Source of the DNA: Arthrobacter sp. EM1
Lineage (GTDB): Bacteria; Actinomycetota; Actinomycetes; Actinomycetales; Micrococcaceae
Assembly: GCF_029964055.1 (NCBI RefSeq)
Contig: NZ_CP124836.1
Coordinates: 806,001-870,000, forward strand
Length of the DNA: 64,000 bases
Direction of reading: 5' to 3'
A program made the translations under genes and the position numbers. The notes under the pieces were generated by a model. The model was not told the DNA's origin, searched no databases, and saw nothing but the letters and a program-made list of their open reading frames with translations. Positions 10,453-19,517 of this stretch are shown one piece after another (the stretch's first letter is position 1; every line of letters starts with the position of its first letter).

Positions 10453-11427
10453 ATGACCATGACCACCGAACAGGCCGAATGGTTTTCCGGCACCTTCGAA
10501 AAACTCGTCGCCAACGTCGGCCAGGCCGTCCTGGGCAAGGCCCACGTCATCCGGTTGACTTTTACCGCGATGCTGGCCGAGGGGCATGTCCTCTTCGAAG
10601 ACGCCCCGGGGACCGGCAAAACCTCGCTTGCACGCGCCCTCGCGGCCACCGTGCAGGGCTCCAACAACCGCATCCAGTTCACCCCCGACCTGCTGCCCTC
10701 GGACGTCACAGGCGTGACCATCTATGACCAGAAGACGCAGAAGTTCGAGTTCCACAAGGGACCGATCTTCAACAACATCGTGCTGGCCGATGAAATCAAC
10801 CGGGCCTCGCCCAAGACGCAGTCGGCGCTGCTTGAGGTGATGGAAGAATCCCGTGTCACGGTGGACGGCACCACCTACGAGGCGGGACGGCCGTTTATGG
10901 TGATGGCCACCCAGAACCCGATCGAACAAGCCGGCACCTACCGGCTGCCGGAGGCCCAGCTGGACCGCTTCCTGATCAAGACCTCCATCGGCTACCCGGA
11001 CCACGCCTCCACGGTGCAGTTGCTCGGCGGCGCCAACCTGAAGGACCGGTCCAAGGGAATGACCGCAATCATCACCACCCAGGCGATCGCGGACATGGCG
11101 GACCTCGCCGCCACCACCCACGTGGACACCGCCGTGCTGGAGTACATCTCCCGGCTCTGCGAGGAAACCCGCAACGCCCCGGAAACCCGCCTCGGCGTTT
11201 CCGTCCGCGGTGCCCTCGCCATGGTCCGTGCCGCAAAAGTCTGGGCCGCCAGCCAGGGCCGGAACTTCGTGCTCCCGGACGACGTCAAGGACCTGGCCGC
11301 CGTCGTCTGGACCCACCGCCTGGTCATGGACCCGGAAGCCGAATTCTCCGGCGCCAGCCCCGAGGCCGTCCTGGCCCGGGTACTGGGCGAAGTTGCCGCA
11401 CCGCAGCAACGCGCCGCCGCGCTGTAG
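10453..11427 (+). CDS. moxR: MoxR-family AAA+ ATPase
   Basis: 324 residues, the usual MoxR length. Walker A is APGTGKT (51-57), Walker B is LADE (111-114) followed by INRASPKTQSALLEVMEE, and sensor 1 is in MATQNPIEQAGTYRLPEAQLDRF. MoxR ATPases act as chaperone-like remodellers, commonly with a DUF58/vWA partner, to mature or assemble protein complexes. Here the partner gene follows 49 bases downstream. It equals the aaa-atp gene of the PFNA cluster. Starts at 10453 or 10459 (MTMTT) are both possible; the first is given, and the ribosome site is weak. The likely client is the giant Ig/FN3 protein encoded just upstream, which is inference from position. Confidence 0.95.
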   Translation: MTMTTEQAEWFSGTFEKLVANVGQAVLGKAHVIRLTFTAMLAEGHVLFEDAPGTGKTSLARALAATVQGSNNRIQFTPDLLPSDVTGVTIYDQKTQKFEFHKGPIFNNIVLADEINRASPKTQSALLEVMEESRVTVDGTTYEAGRPFMVMATQNPIEQAGTYRLPEAQLDRFLIKTSIGYPDHASTVQLLGGANLKDRSKGMTAIITTQAIADMADLAATTHVDTAVLEYISRLCEETRNAPETRLGVSVRGALAMVRAAKVWAASQGRNFVLPDDVKDLAAVVWTHRLVMDPEAEFSGASPEAVLARVLGEVAAPQQRAAAL

Positions 11428-11476
11428 CGGCACCGAGTAGCGCTCCCCGTCACCCCGAACGAACAAAGGCACCCAT

Positions 11477-12808
11477 ATGTCCTCCAGCACTCCGCTGGCC
11501 CGGCTTGCTGAACGCCTGCAACGGCCCTTCCACCGGGACGGCAGGCCGACCCGGCTGCACCCGGCCTCCCTCTGGGCCGAGGCCGGGAGCACCGCGGGCC
11601 TTGCCCTGGCCCCGGCCCGCCGCAGCCTGCGGGCGCTCTGGCTGCGCTACGCGTGGCCGGTGCTCTCCCTGGTGAGCGTGCTGGGCTGGTTCGTGCTGGC
11701 TGCCGCGGCCCTGCTGTGGACCGTCGGGCAGGCCTTTGGCTGGCAGGAAGCCAAGGCGGCCGCGATCGCCGCGTTTGTCCTGTTTGTGCTTGCTGTCGGC
11801 TTCGTCCTGGGCCGCTCGTCCTACGGCGTCGTGCTGGACCTGGCCCGGAGCAGGGTGGCAGTCGGCGACAGCGCCGTCGGCAGCATCTCGGTCTCCAACA
11901 CCTCCGTCCGGCCCCTGCTGCCGGCGGACCTGGAACTTCCGGTCGGTGCCGCCACCGCCGTTTTCCACTTGCCCCGGATGAAACCGCAGCAGACCCATGA
12001 GGACCTGTTCACCATCCCCACCGCACGCCGCGCCGTGATTGTTGTGGGCCCGGTCCGGTCGGTCCGCGCCGATCCGCTGCACCTGCTGCGCCGCCAGGTG
12101 CTGTGGACGGAACCAGAGGACTTGTTTGTGCACCCGAAAACCGTGGCACTGGCCGGCTCGGCTGCCGGTTTCATCCGAGACCTCGAGGGTATGCCCACCA
12201 CTGACCTTTCCAGCGCCGACGTCTCCTTCCATGCCCTGCGCGACTATGTGCCCGGCGATGACCGGAGGCACATCCACTGGAAAACCACAGCCCGCACCAA
12301 CAAGCTGATGGTCCGGCAGTTCGAGGAAACCCGCCGAGCCCACCTCGCCATCTCGCTGTCCATCAACACAAACGAATACGCCTCCGAGGAGGAATTCGAG
12401 CTCGCCGTCTCAGCGGCGGCCTCGATCGGACGGCAGGCCATCCGCGAACAACGCGACCTCGACGTTTTGACCCAAAAAGGACCGCTGCGCTGCGAAACGG
12501 GCCGCAACATGCTCGATGACATGACCCGGATCGTCGGCGCACCCCAGCGCAAAACCGCCGTCGACCTGGCCCGCAGCCTGGCGGACACCGTCCCCAATGC
12601 CTCCGTTGTGTTCCTGCTCGTCGGCAGCAACGTCACCCCCACCCAGCTGCGCTCCGCCTCGGCCTCGGTGCCGCTGGGTGTCCGCAGCCTCGCGGTCCGG
12701 CTCCAGTCCGGAGCCGCGCCGGCCAGGGCCAACATCGGGGACCTGACCGTGCTGACCCTCGGAGACCTCTCAGACCTGGCCGCAGTGCTGCGGAAGGCGG
12801 CAGCATGA
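11477..12808 (+). CDS. DUF58-domain membrane protein, MoxR partner
   Basis: 443 residues. Two membrane helices lie near the N-terminus (about 57-79 and 89-111), followed by a beta-rich stretch and the DUF58 signature FHALRDYVPGDDRRHIHWKT plus KLMVRQFEE near residues 253-285. The region after it has a vWA-like pattern (HLAISLSINTNEY). DUF58 proteins are almost always encoded next to MoxR and are thought to act with it as a membrane-bound metal-ion-binding adaptor. The last four bases (ATGA) overlap the start of the next gene, so translation is probably coupled. It corresponds to duf58 of the PFNA cluster. Confidence 0.92.
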   Translation: MSSSTPLARLAERLQRPFHRDGRPTRLHPASLWAEAGSTAGLALAPARRSLRALWLRYAWPVLSLVSVLGWFVLAAAALLWTVGQAFGWQEAKAAAIAAFVLFVLAVGFVLGRSSYGVVLDLARSRVAVGDSAVGSISVSNTSVRPLLPADLELPVGAATAVFHLPRMKPQQTHEDLFTIPTARRAVIVVGPVRSVRADPLHLLRRQVLWTEPEDLFVHPKTVALAGSAAGFIRDLEGMPTTDLSSADVSFHALRDYVPGDDRRHIHWKTTARTNKLMVRQFEETRRAHLAISLSINTNEYASEEEFELAVSAAASIGRQAIREQRDLDVLTQKGPLRCETGRNMLDDMTRIVGAPQRKTAVDLARSLADTVPNASVVFLLVGSNVTPTQLRSASASVPLGVRSLAVRLQSGAAPARANIGDLTVLTLGDLSDLAAVLRKAAA

Positions 12809-15363
12809 GCACCGCCACAACGGCCCGGCGGCGCAGCAACGCCGCCGCGCCGAAACGTTCCGGATTCGCCGGCGGCCAGCCGCTATGGCATCTCGCGCTC
12901 GACGCCGGTGCCCTCACCGTGCTGCTGGGCCTCGGCGTGCTGGGCTTCGGCCTCAGCTTCGGCGGCGACCCGTACTACCTGGTCGCGGGCTTCGGCGGCA
13001 TCCTGCTGGGCCTCGCCCTGGCCGCGGCCACAGTGCACTACCGGCTCGGGCTCCTGATTACCGCCGCCCTGACACTTACTGTATACCTCGTTTTCGGCAC
13101 GGCACTGGCGGTCCCGGAGGCCTCGTTCGCCGGCGTCCTGCCCACCCTCGCCTCGCTGCGCACCCTGCTGCTGGGCGTTGTGTTCGCCTGGAAGGATATG
13201 CTCACCGTCGGCGTTCCGGTCGGCACCGCCGGTGGAACGTTGATTGTGCCGTTCCTGAGCTCGCTCCTCACCGCGCTGGCCGCCGGGCTGCTGATTTGGC
13301 GGCTGAAAAGCCCGTACTGGCCGCTGTTGCCGGTGCTGGTGCTGTTCATCACGGGCATTGCGTTCAGCACAAACGCCAGTTTCCTCACGGTCGAACGCGG
13401 TATCTCACTCACGGTTGTCGCTATCGCCTGGGCCACCTTTCGCCGCGACGCGCTGCGCCGCAGCGACACCCGCAAGGTCTCCGTGAACCGGCTGGAGACG
13501 GACCCGGCCAACGCCCGCTCCGCCACCCTTCGCCGGCTGGGCACCGCCGCGGCCGTGATCGCCGTCGCCGTCGGGGTCACCGCCGTCGCGTCCCCGCTGG
13601 TCACCGCGGGCGAGGACCGCCGGGTGCTGCGCAACACAATCGTTCCGCCGTTCGACCCCAAGGACTACGTCACCCCGCTGGCGAGCTTTCGGAACTTCGT
13701 CAAGGACAAAAAGGACGACAACCTCTTTGTCGTCAAGGGCCTGCCCAAGGACGCCCGGGTCCGGCTCGCCGCCCTCGACTCCTTCAACGGCACCAACTAC
13801 AACATGGATCCCAACGGCTCCGGCAGCTTCAGCAAGGTCGGCGACGCCAAGTCCATCAACACCCTGGCCGACGCCGGCGGGATCGTCCCGAGCAACAATT
13901 ACGCCCTGGACATCACGATCGGGGACTACCAGGGCTACTTCTTGCCCGGCGGCCGCAAAACCACCGGGATCAGCTTTGTCCGCGACGGCTCCGGCGCGGC
14001 GTCCGGCCTGTACTTTAATGCCGGCACGGACACCGCTGTGACGACCAAGGGGCTTGCCAAGGGCGACTCCTACCGGGTCCAGGTAGCAGATCCCGCCACC
14101 TTGGAACACGGCCAGCTGACGCAGTACGACTTCGCCAAGATAGCCCTGCCGGATGCCGCCGAGGTACCGCCGGTTGTCGGGTCCCAGGCCAACGAGCTGG
14201 CGGCCGACGCCCCTACGGCCATTGACCGGGTGCGCCAGGTCGAGGCTCACTTCCAGAAGAAGGGCGCCTTCAGCAACGGCCTGATCGCCGACGGCCAGCT
14301 GCCCAGCGTCTCCGGTCACAGCGCGAACCGGATCCGGAGCCTGCTCACCGCCAAACAGATGCTCGGCGACGACGAACAGTACGCCGTCGCGATGTCCCTG
14401 ATGCTCCGGCACCTCGGCATCCCGTCCCGGGTAGTGATGGGGTTCTACCCGGACCCGAAAAGCCCGGAAAACGGTGCCGGCGAGGTGAAGATCACCGGCA
14501 AGGACGTTCACGCCTGGGTTGAGGTCGCCTTCGACCGTGTGGGCTGGGTGTCCTTCGACCCGACGCCGCCGAAGGACAATGTGCCGATCCCGCCGGACCC
14601 GGAAAACAAGTCCAAACCCAAGCCGCAGGTGCTGCAGCCGCCGCCCCCGCCGCAGGAACCCGCGGACCTTCCGCCGGACTCTTCACCGGATGCGCTGGAC
14701 GCGGATGAGAAGAAAAACAACCCCTGGCTGTTCTGGGGACCGCTCCTGACGGCGATCGGGTTCGCGCTGATCCCGGTGGGGATCCTCGCGCTGCCGTTGC
14801 TGCTGATCGCGCTGCTGAAGTCGCGGCGCCGGAAGGCGCGCTTCAGTGACGGACCGGCTGCGCAGCGTGTCGGCGGTGGCTGGCGCGAAGTGGTGAGCCT
14901 CGCGGCCGACCTCGGCGCCGAAGTGGACAGCCGCGCGACCCGCCGGGAGTCCGCCGTTGTGCTTGCCGAGGCGTTTCCGTCCGCCCGGGGGACCACCATC
15001 CTGCTCGCCAACCGGGCCGATGCCGCAATCTTCGGCGCCGGCCAGCCCAGTGAGGACCAGGTGCGGCAGTACTGGGAAATCGTGGACGGCTCGCTGCAGG
15101 AGATGACCGGAGCGCTCGGGTTTTGGGGACGGCAGCGGGCCCGGTTCTCGCCGCGCTCCCTGCTGGCTGACGGCCGGGCGGCGCTCACCCTGCGGGGCCT
15201 CAAACCCCGCGTTCCGGGCACAAAACGCGGCCGGCAGGCAGCTCCGGCAACACCGGCAGGTACAGTGGAGTCCGGCCCGGTGCAGGCAGCCTCCGTTGCT
15301 GCTGCCGCCGACTCTGCAGCCGACGCCAGCCAGACCGCCAGGAAGAACCACAACGAGCCATGA
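12805..15363 (+). CDS. Multi-pass transglutaminase-fold protein lacking the catalytic cysteine
   Basis: 852 residues. The N-terminal half has about six to seven membrane helices (residues about 30-260), then an extracytoplasmic domain with the transglutaminase core, a Pro-rich linker (about 610-635), another membrane helix (about 640-670) and a cytoplasmic tail. The core reads LGDDEQYAVAMSLMLRHLGI, HAWVEV and SFDPTPP. His569 and Asp585 of the usual Cys-His-Asp triad are present, but Asp523 sits where the family normally has Cys (GDCEQYA-like), so cysteine-type catalysis is not expected. It matches tgm of the PFNA cluster by position and fold. A role as a binding or scaffold domain is inference. 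It overlaps the flanking genes by four bases at both ends. Confidence 0.85.
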   Translation: MSTATTARRRSNAAAPKRSGFAGGQPLWHLALDAGALTVLLGLGVLGFGLSFGGDPYYLVAGFGGILLGLALAAATVHYRLGLLITAALTLTVYLVFGTALAVPEASFAGVLPTLASLRTLLLGVVFAWKDMLTVGVPVGTAGGTLIVPFLSSLLTALAAGLLIWRLKSPYWPLLPVLVLFITGIAFSTNASFLTVERGISLTVVAIAWATFRRDALRRSDTRKVSVNRLETDPANARSATLRRLGTAAAVIAVAVGVTAVASPLVTAGEDRRVLRNTIVPPFDPKDYVTPLASFRNFVKDKKDDNLFVVKGLPKDARVRLAALDSFNGTNYNMDPNGSGSFSKVGDAKSINTLADAGGIVPSNNYALDITIGDYQGYFLPGGRKTTGISFVRDGSGAASGLYFNAGTDTAVTTKGLAKGDSYRVQVADPATLEHGQLTQYDFAKIALPDAAEVPPVVGSQANELAADAPTAIDRVRQVEAHFQKKGAFSNGLIADGQLPSVSGHSANRIRSLLTAKQMLGDDEQYAVAMSLMLRHLGIPSRVVMGFYPDPKSPENGAGEVKITGKDVHAWVEVAFDRVGWVSFDPTPPKDNVPIPPDPENKSKPKPQVLQPPPPPQEPADLPPDSSPDALDADEKKNNPWLFWGPLLTAIGFALIPVGILALPLLLIALLKSRRRKARFSDGPAAQRVGGGWREVVSLAADLGAEVDSRATRRESAVVLAEAFPSARGTTILLANRADAAIFGAGQPSEDQVRQYWEIVDGSLQEMTGALGFWGRQRARFSPRSLLADGRAALTLRGLKPRVPGTKRGRQAAPATPAGTVESGPVQAASVAAAADSAADASQTARKNHNEP

Positions 15364-16826
15364 CCGACGACGTCGAACGCTGCCCGCGCTGCCAACAGCC
15401 GCTCCGGCCGGGGGCTGCCTTTTGTACCTCCTGCGGGACGCCGCTGAGCAACCGTTCCGCGCGGAACGCGCACAACTTACGGGAGCCTTCGCATGCGCAC
15501 GGGATCCCCGGTAGGATCCCCGTAACGCAGGGCCCCGCCCCGGCCCGCGGACAAGGGGGAGGTCCTTCGGTGCCACACAAGCTGGAGCTGGTACCCGCGG
15601 CTGCCGGGAAACGGCTGGGTGCGGCAGTGCTGGACTGGCTGGCGCCGGTGACCATCCTGACTGTGCTGCTGGCCATCGGGCTGGCCGGTATTACCCGGAG
15701 CCAGAGCGGCGGCTTTATCGTGTACAACACCTCGTCCCTGGTGCTGTTCGGCGGCATTGGTGCAGGCCTCACCCTGATCTACACAGTGGTTCTTGCCGTG
15801 CTTGAGGGCCGTTCCGGCGTGACGGCCGGCAACAGCCTGATGGGCATCCGCAGCTCGGACGCCGATGGTTTCGCGCCGGGCGGGGGAGCGGTGTTCCTGC
15901 GTGGCCTTATCACCGGGGCCGGTCTGCTGCTCGCCGTGATCGCTGCGGCTGCCGTGGTGATTTTCCAGTGGTTTGGTGTGGCCTTGGTGGTGCTGGGGCC
16001 CCTCGTGTTCCTCGGCGCTGCCTGGGCTGTCCTGGTGGTCCTGTCCAGCTCGTGGGATCGGAACGGGAAGCTCCGCGGCTGGCACGACGCTGCCGCGAAG
16101 ACCTTGGTCTTCGATGTAAAGGCCGGACGCAACCCGATCACGACCGGTGGGATCCAAGGCCCTTACAGCTTCGCGCCCCTTGACCTTCCAGCGGTCCGGC
16201 AGGTCGCTTCGCCGTTGGCCGGAGCCATGGCCGCCGCGCCGCCCGCGTCCGCCCGGCCCGCCCCGGCCGCAGCCGCGGCGCCCGCGTCCGCCCCGGCCGC
16301 AGCCGCGGCGCCCGCCGCCGGCCAATGGCAGCCGCCGGTGCTCGGGCCGCAGCCCGGGCCAGCCCATCAGCCCGGGCCAGCACCGCGGCCCGGCCCAGCA
16401 CCGGAGGCCGCCGTCGCAAGCGTCCTGCCGGCCGCGCACCCCGACGAGGACCACGACCGTACCCAGGTCCGCGACACGCAGGCCCCGATCACCGTGGCGA
16501 TGCTCCGGATCCGGCTTGATGACGGCCGTGAGATTGAGCTGGACCGCACGGTGCTGGTCGGCCGGAACCCCGCCGGGCACCCCGGCGAGGGGCCGGTGCA
16601 GCTTATCCCGGTCGCCGATCCCGGGCGTTCCATTTCCAAGACCCACCTCCATCTGCACGCCGGAAACGGGGGCGTCTGGGTGACAGACCGCAACTCCACC
16701 AACGGCAGCGCCGTCAGCACCCCGGACGGTACCCATGCCGTCCTCGCGGCGGGGGTACCCACCCACGTCCGCCCAGGTTCCACCGTGCACTTCGGTGACC
16801 GCTCCTTCTACCTAGGACAGGCATGA
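15360..16826 (+). CDS. Zinc-ribbon, RDD membrane and FHA domain protein
   Basis: 488 residues. A zinc ribbon lies at the N-terminus (Cys8, Cys11, Cys22, Cys25: CPRCQ and CTSCG). An RDD-type membrane region follows (about 75-235, three or four helices; AAAGKRLGAAVLDWLAP begins it and LRGWHDAAAKTLVFD ends it). A Pro/Ala-rich linker (about 280-375) then leads to an FHA domain (about 385-488: LVGRNPAGH, SISKTHLHLH, DRNSTNGS). FHA domains bind phosphothreonine, so this protein probably recruits partners phosphorylated by the kinase encoded five kilobases downstream to the membrane. The ATGA overlap with the transglutaminase-fold gene and another with the phosphatase gene show tight operon coupling. 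Confidence 0.9.
   Translation: MTDDVERCPRCQQPLRPGAAFCTSCGTPLSNRSARNAHNLREPSHAHGIPGRIPVTQGPAPARGQGGGPSVPHKLELVPAAAGKRLGAAVLDWLAPVTILTVLLAIGLAGITRSQSGGFIVYNTSSLVLFGGIGAGLTLIYTVVLAVLEGRSGVTAGNSLMGIRSSDADGFAPGGGAVFLRGLITGAGLLLAVIAAAAVVIFQWFGVALVVLGPLVFLGAAWAVLVVLSSSWDRNGKLRGWHDAAAKTLVFDVKAGRNPITTGGIQGPYSFAPLDLPAVRQVASPLAGAMAAAPPASARPAPAAAAAPASAPAAAAAPAAGQWQPPVLGPQPGPAHQPGPAPRPGPAPEAAVASVLPAAHPDEDHDRTQVRDTQAPITVAMLRIRLDDGREIELDRTVLVGRNPAGHPGEGPVQLIPVADPGRSISKTHLHLHAGNGGVWVTDRNSTNGSAVSTPDGTHAVLAAGVPTHVRPGSTVHFGDRSFYLGQA
16261..16320 (+). repeat. Two 30-base direct repeats in the Ala/Pro linker
   Basis: Two identical 30-base units (16261-16290 and 16291-16320) encode a repeated Ala/Pro decapeptide in the linker of the RDD-FHA protein. 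The repeat preserves frame, so copy-number change would only alter linker length. Confidence 0.75.
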
Positions 16827-17818
16827 TTCCCCAGCCGGCCGCCGTTCCCTCCCCAGCCACCCCAGGCACCGCCCCCGACGGGCCCCCCAGCGGTACCTCC
16901 GGACTCCGGCTGAGCTGCGGCTACGGCACGGACCGGGGCCTGCGGCGCGAGATGAACGAGGATTCCTACATCGCCGCCGATCCCGTCTTCGCCGTCGCGG
17001 ACGGCATGGGCGGGCACGAGGCCGGCGAAATCGCCAGCGGCATCTGCGTCCGCACCCTTGCCCGGATCCCGCAGCTGGCGAGCGGCGGGCGTGATGCCAC
17101 CGCCGGCGTTGTGCAGGAATACCTGCTGCTGGCCGACGAAAGTATCCGGGAAGCCACCGGTTCCCGCGCCGGGACCACACTTTCCGGGGTTGTGGTGGTG
17201 GAGCAGACGGGCGTGCCTTACTGGCTGGTCCTGAACATCGGTGACTCCCGGACCTACCGGCTCAGTCAGGGCCAACTAAGCCAGGTCAGCGTGGACCATT
17301 CCGAAGTCCAGGAACTTGTTGATGCCGGGCAGATCAGCCCGGCGCAGGCCGCCGTGCATCCGCGCCGGCACGTTGTCACCCGGGCCTTGGGCACCGGCGA
17401 CGAAATCGAAGCCGACTACTGGCTGCTGCCGATTGAGGAAGGCGACCGCATCCTGGTCTGTTCCGACGGGCTCAATGGCGAACTCGACGACGAGCACATC
17501 GGCAGTATCCTGCGCTCCCGGGCGGACCCGCAGGCAGCCGTGGATGAGCTCATCCAGGCGGCCCTGCGCAGCGGCGGCAGGGACAACGTCACCTGCATTG
17601 TGCTGGACGCCACCGATGTCAGCAACGACGACGGCGTCGTCCGGACAGCGCCGCGCAGTGCGTCCGCAGCGGAAGACGAAGACACCCTGCCCAGGGCCGA
17701 TGCGCGCGAACATGCTGTTGAGCGACAAGCTGTTGATGGACCGGCTGTTGGTGGACCGGCTGTTGGTGGACCGGCTGTTGGTGGACCGGGCAAGGACCCC
17801 AACGATGCCAAGCACTAA
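16823..17818 (+). CDS. PP2C-family Ser/Thr protein phosphatase
   Basis: 331 residues, soluble. PP2C motifs are all visible: RREMNED (41-47), VADGMGGH (58-65), NIGDSRTYR (138-144), CSDGLNGE (213-220) and GGRDNVT (251-257); the metal-binding aspartates D60, D215 and D254 are intact. It should remove phosphates placed by the kinase encoded in the same operon, and equals prpC of the PFNA cluster. The C-terminal tail (about 265-331) is acidic and then becomes a Gly-Pro-Ala-Val repeat encoded by a 15-base tandem repeat. Membrane attachment, found in some PP2C proteins, is absent here. It overlaps the RDD-FHA gene by ATGA and the following FHA gene by 14 bases. Confidence 0.95.
   Translation: MIPQPAAVPSPATPGTAPDGPPSGTSGLRLSCGYGTDRGLRREMNEDSYIAADPVFAVADGMGGHEAGEIASGICVRTLARIPQLASGGRDATAGVVQEYLLLADESIREATGSRAGTTLSGVVVVEQTGVPYWLVLNIGDSRTYRLSQGQLSQVSVDHSEVQELVDAGQISPAQAAVHPRRHVVTRALGTGDEIEADYWLLPIEEGDRILVCSDGLNGELDDEHIGSILRSRADPQAAVDELIQAALRSGGRDNVTCIVLDATDVSNDDGVVRTAPRSASAAEDEDTLPRADAREHAVERQAVDGPAVGGPAVGGPAVGGPGKDPNDAKH
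17714..17788 (+). repeat. 15-base tandem repeat at the end of the phosphatase gene
   Basis: Three identical units GCTGTTGGTGGACCG (17744-17788) follow a one-mismatch unit (17729-17743) and a degenerate one (17714-17728). They encode the AVGGP repeat of the phosphatase tail. Fifteen bases keeps the reading frame, so slippage would change only tail length. Confidence 0.85.
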
Positions 17819-19517
17819 CGCCACCGCTGCAGTGCGCTACACACCGGGCAGCTGGCTCGGGGTGGTGCGCTCGGGAACCGTGGTGCTGCTGCACCCGGAC
17901 AGCACACCGGCCCTCGTTGAGTCGCTGTGGGAACTTCTGGGCACCGGACCGGAAGCGCCCGAAGTCCTCGATACCTTGTCCGCGGCCTCGGGCGGGTCAC
18001 TTGCCCGGCTGCCGTGGTTTGCGATAGTGGCCGGCACCGGTTCTCTCCAGTTGTTCCTGCGCGGCGGGATCGACCTGACGGTGGAGCTGCCCGGCGGCCC
18101 GGTGGAACTGAGCGGCCGAGACGTGACCACGTGGACCGAACGGCGGTTCGAAGCTGCCGACGGATTCAGCCTGAGAATTCCCGGTGCGGAGGCCGCAGGT
18201 GCGCCCCGCGCCGCCGCGGAGCTGCGGCTGGCAGACGGGGTGGTTCTGCTCAAGGGCCTGCGGATGGACCTTCGTGCGGCTGCCCTGCCGGGTGCACTGA
18301 CGGCCGCCGGGGCGGGCGCCGACGGTGCGTCGGCAGAGACCGTGCTGGCATATCCCGTCGAGGACCTGGAGCTGGAGCGGACGCTGCACGGGGAACCGGA
18401 ACCGGAACCGGAACCGGAACCGGCGGCCGCAGCGCCGGCCGAACCGGAACCGGCGGCCGCTGAACCGGAACCCGAACCGGAACCGGCGGCCGCAGGCCGG
18501 GAACCCGCCGGTCCGGATCAGGATCAGGAAGCCTCCGGAGCGCAAAAGCCCGCCGCATCGGAGCCCGCCGAACAGGAGCCGACAGGCAGCTACGATCACC
18601 TTTGGGAACAAACGGTGATGCGGAATATCGAAGACGCAGCCGTCCGCGAGGACCCGGACGCCGACTCGGAACTCTCCGGTGACTTTGCCGAAACGCCCCC
18701 AGGGCCGACGCCTGAGCCGGCCGCGGCGGTGGCGGTGGCGGAACCAGCAGCCGCTCCCGCCCCTGCCCCGGATCCACCCGCGGCCCCGCACCCGGTGTCC
18801 ACCGGACTGATCGATTCCGTCCCCTGGCACACCGGCGGGGCCCGTTCCTCGCCGGCTGCGCCCGCGCCGGCACCTGCGCTTGCGCCACTGCCGGCGGTCC
18901 CCCTGCCGACGGCGGCACAGCAGCACGTTCCGATGCTCCCGGCCGCCCGCACCGAAACGGACGCCGACCACGACGGCCAGACCATCATCAAGGGCGACCT
19001 CGCCGGTGCCGGCCCGCAGCCGCCCAGCACCCAGCGCGCGGCGGCGGAACAGGCTACCGGACCGATGGTGCTTGCCCGGGTCTGCCCGCAGGGCCACGCC
19101 AACCCGTCCACGTGCGCCCAGTGCGGCCGCTGCGGCCAGCCGCTGCCCGGTGACGGCGTCCAGGTCAGGCGGCCCCGCCTCGGCCAGATGCGCCTGTCCA
19201 CCGGTGAGCTGATCGACCTGACCCAGTCCCTCATCGTGGGACGCCAGCCTTCGGTGTCCCGCGTCCAGGGCGCCGTGATGCCCAAGCTGATTCAAGTAGC
19301 GAGCCCCAGCGGAGACATCTCCCGCTCGCATGTGGAGGTCCGGCTAGAAGGCTGGCACGTGATGCTGTGTGATTTGAAGGCGACCAACGGCACGGTACTG
19401 GTCCGCGAAGGACAACCCCCGCGCCGGCTCGCCCAGGGCGAAATGGCAATCGTGCTGGACGGTGACATCGCCGAGGTCGGCGACGGCATCTCGCTGCGTT
19501 TTGAGGAGATCCCGTGA
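17805..19517 (+). CDS. FHA-domain protein with Glu-Pro-rich linker and Cys-rich knuckle
   Basis: The chosen ATG at 17805 has AAGGA at 17792-17796, giving 570 residues; in-frame upstream codons fall inside the phosphatase gene and were not used. The N-terminal domain (about 1-190) is beta-rich and unrecognised. A long disordered Glu/Pro/Ala linker follows (about 195-440). Near 425-455 a cysteine cluster (CPQGHANPSTCAQCGRCG) looks like a small zinc knuckle. The C-terminal FHA domain (about 465-570) shows LIVGRQPSVSRV, ISRSHVEV and LKATNGT. It is probably a cytoplasmic phosphothreonine reader for the neighbouring kinase, corresponding to fha of the PFNA cluster. Its stop overlaps the kinase start (GTGA). 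Confidence 0.87.
   Translation: MPSTNATAAVRYTPGSWLGVVRSGTVVLLHPDSTPALVESLWELLGTGPEAPEVLDTLSAASGGSLARLPWFAIVAGTGSLQLFLRGGIDLTVELPGGPVELSGRDVTTWTERRFEAADGFSLRIPGAEAAGAPRAAAELRLADGVVLLKGLRMDLRAAALPGALTAAGAGADGASAETVLAYPVEDLELERTLHGEPEPEPEPEPAAAAPAEPEPAAAEPEPEPEPAAAGREPAGPDQDQEASGAQKPAASEPAEQEPTGSYDHLWEQTVMRNIEDAAVREDPDADSELSGDFAETPPGPTPEPAAAVAVAEPAAAPAPAPDPPAAPHPVSTGLIDSVPWHTGGARSSPAAPAPAPALAPLPAVPLPTAAQQHVPMLPAARTETDADHDGQTIIKGDLAGAGPQPPSTQRAAAEQATGPMVLARVCPQGHANPSTCAQCGRCGQPLPGDGVQVRRPRLGQMRLSTGELIDLTQSLIVGRQPSVSRVQGAVMPKLIQVASPSGDISRSHVEVRLEGWHVMLCDLKATNGTVLVREGQPPRRLAQGEMAIVLDGDIAEVGDGISLRFEEIP
18392..18500 (+). repeat. GAACCG hexanucleotide-rich low-complexity tract
   Basis: Reiterated GAACCG units encode Glu-Pro dipeptides interrupted by Ala-rich blocks in the linker of the FHA protein. 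Six-base slippage stays in frame. Confidence 0.75.

Noticed and set aside
12805..15363. Considered a frameshift or sequencing error to explain the missing transglutaminase Cys
   Set aside because: The frame around codons 513-585 is continuous, and all flanking family residues are in register; a single substitution is the simplest explanation.
17316..17804. Upstream extension of the FHA protein frame
   Set aside because: It lies in another frame of the PP2C gene; ATG 17805 has a good ribosome site.
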